The notes beneath the pieces were generated by a model. The model was not told the DNA's origin. It saw only the letters and a program-made list of their open reading frames with translations, and did no database searches. Of a stretch of 14,077 nucleotides of DNA, positions 5,290-11,917 are shown piece after piece. Every line of letters starts with the position of its first letter. The first letter of the stretch is position 1. The stretch comes from Deltaproteobacteria bacterium. Lineage in GTDB: Bacteria; JAEEML01. The position numbers and the translations under genes were made by a program. The stretch is from positions 1 through 14,077 of the forward strand of contig JAEEML010000072.1 of NCBI GenBank assembly GCA_016283195.1. Direction: 5' to 3'.

Positions 5290-8200
5290 TCAAGGCACAT
5301 CACACCCGGCAGCTGCGTAATCAGCACCGCCAAAAACCTTAAGTTTATAAGACACTTTGTTCCCGCTATCACGCGGGTCAAGAAAAACGCGGAGGTAATA
5401 ATAGCCGCTTTCGGCCGGAGATGTAAGCATTATTCTTTCATAACCACGTTTTGTGGCCGATTCTAAAAGCGGATTTTGTAAATCACTAGCTTTATAAAGG
5501 GCTAAATCAATATCGCCGGCACTGTGGTCAAAAAAAGCACAGGCTGTAAGACCATTAGCAAGGCCGCCATTAGCCTCATCCAGCTTAATAAGCAGCCAGT
5601 CCTCATTACCGCAAAGAGCCCCCTCCCCGCTTAAAGCACTGCCATTAAGCGGCAGAGCCGCCGGAGAATAAGCAGCAAAATTTTGCGGAATATAGGTTAA
5701 ATAGCCTTGGTCGCTCTGGCCATCCATTACAGCCGGCGGCGACACAGCACCAATCGAATCATTTAAGCAAAGGCGCCGCGTGGTAACCCAAAGAGCATAA
5801 AGATTATTAAAAGCTGTGCTCCCGATAGAGGCATAGGGACGCACTACAAAAGGCCAGTTTTGCTGGGGCTGGCCGCTCGGCACTTTATAAGCAATGTGCA
5901 AAAGGCCGGTATAAGGCGCTGTGTCGTCCCAAGAGTAAGCCACATGTTGCCCGGAAGAGGCCGAAAGCATAGCCGATGGCGGGTAAAGATAAAGGTCTAA
6001 ATTGCCCTCGCCATATTGATAAAGCACTTTAATATCAAGGAGATCGTCGCCACCGGCCGTCACGGCAAACCAATCTTCGGTGCTGCCGTTTCCACAAATG
6101 GTTAGCTCGCTATTAAAATAGCTGTATAAATCGCCGCTCTCATGAGTTAGGGGCAGCAAATAGGCGTCTTGGGCGCTCGTATTAGCCGCGGCGGCCGTCA
6201 ATTCGTCTTCTATGCAGCTCTCATTTTGATAAGATATTGTCATTTGATATGCCGAGAGTGGCCAGCCCTCCCCGTCACGAAGCACCAAATATACGGGCTG
6301 GCCACCAGCCGCCACCAGGCGCAGCCGCAACAAACCGGGGTAAAGTTCCTGAGCAGCAAGTATCAAACCGGGCCAAGTGGCAGCATCCTGCATATCAGCC
6401 GCCTGCAAGACTTCTGGGCCGTAAAGAGCGGCAAATGGTGACGGAAGTTCACTATTATAAGCAATATCAACGCGGAGAGTAGTGCCGGCAGGCGGCGTCA
6501 GCTTATACCAATCGGTATCGCCGGTACAAAGAGAAAGATTTGCCACCTGATCCCCGGCCGCACCGTAATGGCCGGCCGCACCTGGGCCACCTGTCCAGCC
6601 AGAGCCACTTCCCGGTAAAGAAGTGGCCACAAGAGGGCTGTTATTGGGCTCAAATTGGTCACCGGCACAGGCCGGCGGCGGCGTCAGGCGAACAGCCAAG
6701 CTGTATTCATACATTTTTTGCGGATTCTCTCCAAAAACCGCCAGCCAAATTTTTTGCCCGCCGGTAATAGGCAAAAGAATATTTTGATTATCTATAGAAG
6801 CCGCCGCCACTTGGGTGAGCTCACCGCCCGCACTTGCTGCATAAAGACGCAAACTAACCTCTTCCGTGGCGCCTATAAGCGCGGCTTCAAATTTATATCC
6901 AGCCGGAATAATAATAAAACTTTGGCCATCTTTCAAAACCGGAGCATAGGTATCCTGGTCACCGGCACAAAGTGATAAATTATTCTTCAAAATTTCTATA
7001 GGCAAAGAGTCTTGGGCGCCCGGCAACTCACCTATATCAAGAAGTGTGGCCTTACTCTCCGGCGCTCTTTTAATTAACTCATTGTTATAATTTATAAATA
7101 CATCATTATAATTAATAGCGTCATAATTATCTTCCAAGCAGGATAGCTCTTTATTGCTATCGCTGATAACTACTTCCAAATTATATGCCGTTTGCTCCAT
7201 TCCTGCCGCATAAACCAAAAGCAAATAGTCTCCGCCCGGGCGAGCCGCAAGAGTCAAAGATTGCTCAGTAAGAGCCGCACCAGTAGCCATAAGCGCCGTC
7301 TCCAAAGTGGCGCCGGCCGCAACCGGGCCGAAAACTGCCATTTTAAGTGGCGCTAACTGGCCGGAAAGTTTGGCTTTTAATACCTCACCATCTTTCATGT
7401 GCAATAAATAGTAATCTTTATCACCGGCGCAAATCAGCATTTCTCCGCTCTCACAAGTTACTTTCTTGCGCGTAGCTGCGGACAAATCCAAGCGACAATT
7501 TCCATAACCTTGAAAAAGATCGCTGGCATTTTGCGGATCGTCATTGGCACCGTTATTCACCTCCGGCGCATCCGTGCAAACCTCGCCGGTACCATAAATA
7601 ATAGATATAGAGTAACTCATGGCCGTTCCGGCCGATGTGGTATAAGCCAAAAGGTAATAATTGCCGTCACTATTGGCGGTAAAAGAAATCGGTTTACCGA
7701 AAAAGCCGTTATTACTTTCGCCGATAAGCGTTTCGCCGTCGGGCATATAAGCTTCTAAATAAATAGTGCCGCTGGATTGGTTAGTCTCATAAATTTTAAT
7801 GGTCACCGCGTCGGCTCTTTTAAGGGGCAAAATATACCAATCTATATCGCTCGGGCACTTAACAGCTTCCACAAGTTGCTGTTTTTCTTCTAAAAGCGCC
7901 GCCGAGTTTTTGTCGTCGTTGGGTTCGTAACTATCCGGCTGGCAAGGACGCTGGCTCTCCGGCCGACACATATTCAGGGATTTTTCACAATATTCTTCAT
8001 AGCCACATTCAAAATCAAAAGTGCACTTGGTAACACAGCGGCCAATAGTGGGGTCGCAAAGCTGGCTATTACTGTTACAATCGCCGTTTACCTGGCAGGA
8101 ATAGGGGCTCTTGCAAAGTCCTGTGGCCAAATTGCAAACTAAATTAGAGCCTTTTGGGCAATCGGCATCGCAGGTACATTGCACGCAAATACCGGGATCC

Positions 8201-8853
8201 ACACAGAATTTTCCGCTATCACACTCATCTTCCTCTTTGGGGAGATACGGGCAGCGCGATGTTGGCTCTGCCGGAGGTGTACATACAATTTCATAATCGT
8301 TACAGCGCCCGGTGGAAAGCGAGCAAGCCATAGGTAGGCCGGCAATTTTTTCATCTACCGTGCAGCAATTATACTGCGAGGCACAGCTCGGCTGCGGCAC
8401 ACAAACATTGTGATAAATATCGCATACTTCGCCGTCCGGGCAGGGATTTTCCGTAGTGCAGGATCGCGTATAATCGGCCACTTTCAGGCAACGGCCGGAA
8501 TAAATATCGCAAAAAAAGCCCAGTTTGCAGCAATTACCAAGAGCCGCAGAGCACTCGTTTTCCGGCAAACAAATGGTAATTTCGCCATTATAAGCGCCAA
8601 CATCCCCGCGATCTTCCAAATAGACACAACTGCCCTCAAGGCAGGCAATATGGCAAGAGCCGCACTGCTCGGCATTAAGGCACTCCACACACTCCCCGGA
8701 GCTGTTACAATGCGGAGCCTCTGGCGTAGTACAATCGGCATCTTTTTGGCACTTAAAAGAGCCCTCTCCGGCAGGCGGCGGTTTACAACCGGGAGCCAGA
8801 AAGCCGCAGAGCAGCAGTAAAAAGCATATACTTATTTTTATTAAATTTTTCAT
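5290..8853 (-). CDS. Large Cys-rich lipoprotein with about six PPC-like domains
   Basis: 1187 residues. The signal peptide (1-22) ends at APGC, a slightly atypical lipobox with Cys23. Residues 35-300 are a Cys-rich head of Dickkopf-N-like C-x5-C units such as CQKDADC and CTCDADC. Then come about six units of roughly 120-150 residues (near 303-420, 425-563, 570-723, 728-866, 869-1025, 1028-1174), each like a pre-peptidase C-terminal (PPC) beta-sandwich. Hallmarks are DSYEPNDD or DQFEPNNSP at the start, C-x(2,5)-D-[WY]-Y or a variant in the first third (Cys333, 474, 629, 776, 920, 1081), and GNYYLLAY-type strands near the end. No catalytic domain is seen, so a binding or adhesion role on the cell surface is inferred. 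The ATG touches the TAA of the preceding gene and has no ribosome site, which indicates translational coupling. Confidence 0.9.
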   Translation of the reverse strand: MKNLIKISICFLLLLCGFLAPGCKPPPAGEGSFKCQKDADCTTPEAPHCNSSGECVECLNAEQCGSCHIACLEGSCVYLEDRGDVGAYNGEITICLPENECSAALGNCCKLGFFCDIYSGRCLKVADYTRSCTTENPCPDGEVCDIYHNVCVPQPSCASQYNCCTVDEKIAGLPMACSLSTGRCNDYEIVCTPPAEPTSRCPYLPKEEDECDSGKFCVDPGICVQCTCDADCPKGSNLVCNLATGLCKSPYSCQVNGDCNSNSQLCDPTIGRCVTKCTFDFECGYEEYCEKSLNMCRPESQRPCQPDSYEPNDDKNSAALLEEKQQLVEAVKCPSDIDWYILPLKRADAVTIKIYETNQSSGTIYLEAYMPDGETLIGESNNGFFGKPISFTANSDGNYYLLAYTTSAGTAMSYSISIIYGTGEVCTDAPEVNNGANDDPQNASDLFQGYGNCRLDLSAATRKKVTCESGEMLICAGDKDYYLLHMKDGEVLKAKLSGQLAPLKMAVFGPVAAGATLETALMATGAALTEQSLTLAARPGGDYLLLVYAAGMEQTAYNLEVVISDSNKELSCLEDNYDAINYNDVFINYNNELIKRAPESKATLLDIGELPGAQDSLPIEILKNNLSLCAGDQDTYAPVLKDGQSFIIIPAGYKFEAALIGATEEVSLRLYAASAGGELTQVAAASIDNQNILLPITGGQKIWLAVFGENPQKMYEYSLAVRLTPPPACAGDQFEPNNSPLVATSLPGSGSGWTGGPGAAGHYGAAGDQVANLSLCTGDTDWYKLTPPAGTTLRVDIAYNSELPSPFAALYGPEVLQAADMQDAATWPGLILAAQELYPGLLRLRLVAAGGQPVYLVLRDGEGWPLSAYQMTISYQNESCIEDELTAAAANTSAQDAYLLPLTHESGDLYSYFNSELTICGNGSTEDWFAVTAGGDDLLDIKVLYQYGEGNLDLYLYPPSAMLSASSGQHVAYSWDDTAPYTGLLHIAYKVPSGQPQQNWPFVVRPYASIGSTAFNNLYALWVTTRRLCLNDSIGAVSPPAVMDGQSDQGYLTYIPQNFAAYSPAALPLNGSALSGEGALCGNEDWLLIKLDEANGGLANGLTACAFFDHSAGDIDLALYKASDLQNPLLESATKRGYERIMLTSPAESGYYYLRVFLDPRDSGNKVSYKLKVFGGADYAAAGCDVP

Positions 8854-9609
8854 TTAGTAAATAAAATCATCATTGCCATTTGAGACAGTGAGCATAATTA
8901 TGGCATCGCCTTTTATATCGGCACTAAGCTGGGCAAAAGCGGCCTCGATTTGATCGGCAGCCGCATCATCAACAGCAATAACCGAAAGCATCGAACGCTC
9001 CCAGCGGTCAAAAGATGCGGCATTGGCCATACTAAGAGGAAGGTCCGCGAGCTTTTTTTTCAAAATACGTGTCGCATCTTCAAGCGTATATGCCCCTGGA
9101 ACGTAGGCTCTAGTCACACTGACTCCCACCTTGCGATTATCAATTTTCACCAGAATATCCGTTATTTTTCCGCCATCATCCTGATAAGCCACCTCGTTTT
9201 CTCCTTTTAAAAACTCGGCGCCTTCACAGCGATAAAGCATTTCAAAAGCAATTGCCTCGGATTCCACAGAAGATCCACCGGCATTATCATGAGTAGCAAT
9301 ATAATTGCCACCGCTCGAGAGTAGAGCCGGATCATACTCAGCGGTGCCAAAATCAATGGAGTTACGGAAAAGAAAGGGCTTATCGCTCAGCCATTCTTCA
9401 TCATCAAGAACCCAGCAGGAACCGGAAATAGTGCCGAAACCGGCCAGCGGCCCATCTGGGTCTTTATTACCGCTATCCGTCTTGGCATCCGTCTTGGCAT
9501 CGGCCTGTTTATCAGCAGCGTTATTCTCGTTGCCCTTTTCTTTTTCACCGCCGCAAGCAGCCAGCAAGCAAACAGCTAACAAGCCGATATATAAAGCATT
9601 TTTTCTCAT
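8854..9609 (-). CDS. Lipoprotein with a conserved C-terminal domain of unknown function
   Basis: 251 residues from ATG 9609, chosen because GAGG lies 6 nt upstream; ATG 9624 would put five residues before a complete signal peptide and has a worse ribosome site. Lipobox LAAC with Cys19, followed by a charged linker rich in Lys/Asp/Asn (20-52). The domain from about 60 ends DDFIY. Its centre, KITDILVKIDNRKVGVSVTR (148-167), then a helix with ILKKKL, looks like the core of a PD-(D/E)XK-type fold with Asp151 kept but Ser in place of the expected acidic residue, so it is likely inactive; this is a fold guess. I recall similar VSVTRA proteins in Myxococcota, without a known function. It is the first gene of the three-gene operon with 5290-8853 and 4924-5268. 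Confidence 0.85.
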   Translation of the reverse strand: MRKNALYIGLLAVCLLAACGGEKEKGNENNAADKQADAKTDAKTDSGNKDPDGPLAGFGTISGSCWVLDDEEWLSDKPFLFRNSIDFGTAEYDPALLSSGGNYIATHDNAGGSSVESEAIAFEMLYRCEGAEFLKGENEVAYQDDGGKITDILVKIDNRKVGVSVTRAYVPGAYTLEDATRILKKKLADLPLSMANAASFDRWERSMLSVIAVDDAAADQIEAAFAQLSADIKGDAIIMLTVSNGNDDFIY

Positions 9610-9636
9610 TTCACACCTCATCAAGCTAAAAATAAA

Positions 9637-9661
9637 TGCTTTTCATCGCCAAATAAAAGCA
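9637..9661. other. Inverted repeat in the leader of the 8854-9609 gene
   Basis: TGCTTTT (9637-9643) and AAAAGCA (9655-9661), 7-bp arms with an 11-nt loop, 28 nt before the start codon. It may be a leader hairpin or a protein-binding site. I found no convincing -35/-10 pair for this gene. Confidence 0.25.
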
Positions 9662-9761
9662 CCCAGCACTCAAGCGGCTCGATATACACTCCGCCAATAA
9701 AACCTCATCTGCAAGCCTAAGGCCCACAAAATTAACCTATAGACTTCTATCATAAAAACAC

Positions 9762-9841
9762 ACTTTTTAGGCACTGCAAAAGTAACAGATAAGAAAAATT
9801 AAGGAGAAAAAAGTAGGAAAAAGAGAAACTTTTTAGGCACT
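9762..9841. repeat. Pair of 14-bp direct repeats in the 9610-9842 gap
   Basis: ACTTTTTAGGCACT occurs at 9762-9775 and 9828-9841, the second copy one base from the stop codon of the 9843-11738 gene. The gap holds no gene and no clear terminator; its plus strand between the copies is A/G-rich. Confidence 0.6.
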
Positions 9842-9842
9842 A

Positions 9843-11738
9843 TCAATATAAACTACACACACCGGGCATGGTGCTCTCGGTATCGCGTTCACAATGATAA
9901 GACAGCTCAGTATTGGCATCGCAGTCGTTATTATCCATACATTCAGAGCCTTCACCGCCGCTCACGCAAATGCCGGAAGTATTCTCATCTGGTTGCATAC
10001 AGTGGTGGCCGCTACCATCTTCTTTATGATCGCAATCACCGTCATCATCGCAAGGCGAAGCTACCGATTCCGGGTTGTTTGGATCTACCACTCCACCACT
10101 CACACACATTTTAATTGAAAGCATACAATGGTTACTTTCTTTGCAATCGCTGTCATCATCGCAATCGCAGCGCCCTGTCCCGCTAGTGCATTGATTATCC
10201 GGCTGATTTTTATCATTATGAGCGCCGTCAACACAGGTAGATGTGCTAGCCCGGCAATATCTTTGAGTAACTTTTCCTTCACTATTAACTAATTTGCAAT
10301 CATCATCATCATCGCATGGTGAATTTGTTTTGGCATCAACACAGCTATGAGTGGAAGCACGGCAAACTTTAGAATCGTCGCAATCGTCATCATCGTCACA
10401 ATCAGCACCGACAATCCCGCTAACACATTTATTTGTAGAAGCACGGCAATGATTACCAACATCACAATCGGCATCATCGTCACAGGAGTCGTCCACCCGG
10501 CCACCGACACAAATACTTTGTGATTGCCAGCAAAAATTGCCATCATCACAATCGCCGTCGTCATCACAAGGTGAGGCTTCACGATCATCTTTCGCTATGC
10601 CGCCGTGAACACATTTATGAGTGGACAAGCGGCACCAATTATCTTCATCACATTCGCTGTCGGTATCACAATCGGAAGGTTCGTCTCCATCTTTACCCCA
10701 GCCGCCGCTGACACATAAATTCGTCGATTTCCGGCAATGATGGCCAATATTACAATCACCATCATCATCGCACTCTGTCCCGAGAGCGCCGCTCACACAC
10801 TTTTTGGTAGAAGCACGGCAGAACATAGGAGCCGCTTCGGCATCGGTATTGCAATCATCATCGGTATTGCAATCCAAAACAGGCGGATTAGGCGGAACAA
10901 TCGGGTCATCGGAATTGGCATCAGAGTTGCCGTCGGGATTCTGAGCCGGATTATCGTCGGAATTGGCATCGGAGTTGCCATCGGAATTACTGTCATCAAT
11001 CCAGTCTTCGATTGTCTTATTCACCACACAGCGGCTGTCTTCGCAATGGAAGCCTGTTAGACACTGGCGGCGATTTTGGCAAACGGTATAGCAATGATCG
11101 CCATTGCAGGCAAAGCCGTTACAAAAAGTCGGAGCCGGAGCAGCCGGCGGGCAGGAACCATCACTGACACAAGCGATAGCCACTGTTTCGTAACCATCCT
11201 GGCAACTGGCGGGTGAACAGGTTAAAGGCTCCTCGGGCAGATTATAAACACACTTGCCATCTTTACACTTTTTGTCCCAGCAGGAAGCGCTGCCGGAAGG
11301 CACATTATTACACTGACTATCGTTATAACACTCCACACATTCGCCGTTATAACAGAGGCCAGAAGCGCATTTAGTACCATTTAAAGCATTTTGGTAATGA
11401 CAGAAAGGCTCACCGTTTTCTACCGCGCAAGTGCCGTTTATTTTGCACTTATTTTTGCCTTCATTAAGCGGGCATTCCATGCCGTTACATTTGCCCATAC
11501 AATTAGCGAGGCAATGCGGGCAGGAGTGATAAGTGGCTTCATAGCGACACTCTTTATCTTCATTATTGCAACTGCCTTCGGCGGCATAAGTAATATAAGA
11601 AGCGTCGTCGGCGCTACATTCGGCTGCGGGAGGGGTATCACAAGTTTTGTGGCACTCTTTATCCTCACATGAACTGAGTAGCGGCAAAAATAACGTCACA
11701 GAAAACACATAAAGGTAATTAGCAAATTTAGCTTTCAT
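9843..11738 (-). CDS. Cys/Asp-rich repeat lipoprotein
   Basis: 631 residues from ATG 11738, which has AGGAGG 5 nt upstream; ATG 11762 is rejected because it puts eight residues before the signal peptide. Signal peptide with lipobox LSSC, Cys24. Residues 34-90 form a Cys module shared with the divergent neighbour (PPAAEC, then YITYAAEGSC, then SCPHCLANC). Further Cys-rich units reach about 250, then a flexible Asn/Ser/Asp linker (253-278). From Cys290 to the C-terminus ten units follow the pattern C-x5-C-x(5+)-C-x6-C-V-x-G, typified by CDDDGDCD and CRASTKKCVSG. This resembles Dickkopf-N-like Cys repeats; the dense Asp suggests metal or Ca binding, which is inference. Probably an outer-membrane surface protein. 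Confidence 0.9.
   Translation of the reverse strand: MKAKFANYLYVFSVTLFLPLLSSCEDKECHKTCDTPPAAECSADDASYITYAAEGSCNNEDKECRYEATYHSCPHCLANCMGKCNGMECPLNEGKNKCKINGTCAVENGEPFCHYQNALNGTKCASGLCYNGECVECYNDSQCNNVPSGSASCWDKKCKDGKCVYNLPEEPLTCSPASCQDGYETVAIACVSDGSCPPAAPAPTFCNGFACNGDHCYTVCQNRRQCLTGFHCEDSRCVVNKTIEDWIDDSNSDGNSDANSDDNPAQNPDGNSDANSDDPIVPPNPPVLDCNTDDDCNTDAEAAPMFCRASTKKCVSGALGTECDDDGDCNIGHHCRKSTNLCVSGGWGKDGDEPSDCDTDSECDEDNWCRLSTHKCVHGGIAKDDREASPCDDDGDCDDGNFCWQSQSICVGGRVDDSCDDDADCDVGNHCRASTNKCVSGIVGADCDDDDDCDDSKVCRASTHSCVDAKTNSPCDDDDDCKLVNSEGKVTQRYCRASTSTCVDGAHNDKNQPDNQCTSGTGRCDCDDDSDCKESNHCMLSIKMCVSGGVVDPNNPESVASPCDDDGDCDHKEDGSGHHCMQPDENTSGICVSGGEGSECMDNNDCDANTELSYHCERDTESTMPGVCSLY
9846..10871 (-). 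repeat. Array of ten Cys/Asp repeat units in the 9843-11738 gene
   Basis: Units start at each C-[DN]-x3-[DE]-C and end with C-V-x-G or a variant. Lengths vary from about 28 to 50 residues because of insertions between the second and third Cys or after the fourth. The last unit loses the CVxG end and finishes at the stop codon with GVCSLY. Confidence 0.85.
10909..10988 (-). repeat. Duplicated Asp/Ser/Asn linker segment
   Basis: Two 32-bp copies (10909-10940 and 10957-10988) differ at three bases and encode two copies of a D-x-NSD-type linker. A recent tandem duplication in the linker of the repeat lipoprotein. Confidence 0.75.
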
Positions 11739-11768
11739 AGTAACCTCCTTCAGCAAAAGCACTTGCGC

Positions 11769-11797
11769 ATTTTAGCAACCGGCGAATAAGTTGTCCA
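11769..11797 (-). promoter_or_regulatory. Promoter of the 9843-11738 gene
   Basis: Minus-strand TGGACA (11797-11792), 17-bp spacer, TAAAAT (11774-11769). Transcription would start near 11763, with a leader of about 25 nt. Confidence 0.6.
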
Positions 11798-11858
11798 TGC
11801 TTTTTTTTAGACACAAAAACATTTATTTCAATATTGCTATTAATGTCTAACGAGCTCC

Positions 11859-11887
11859 TTGAAATCTCTAAACAAAGCCTTTACAAT
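11859..11887 (+). promoter_or_regulatory. Promoter of the 11918 gene
   Basis: TTGAAA (11859-11864), 17-bp spacer, TACAAT (11882-11887). Transcription would start near 11894, with a leader of about 24 nt before the ATG. Confidence 0.65.
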
Positions 11888-11917
11888 TGCTGCGGATATT
11901 TTGCCAAGGAGGGCACC

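Noticed and set aside
10289-10588. Met/Ile/Val-rich open frames opposite to or beside the Cys-repeat genes
   Set aside because: Repeats of GATGACGAC-type codons read in other frames give such hydrophobic or His-rich strings; none has a start context.
9846-10871. CRISPR-like array on the basis of regularly spaced repeats
   Set aside because: The repeats are in-frame protein units of variable length with synonymous differences, not identical repeats with unique spacers.
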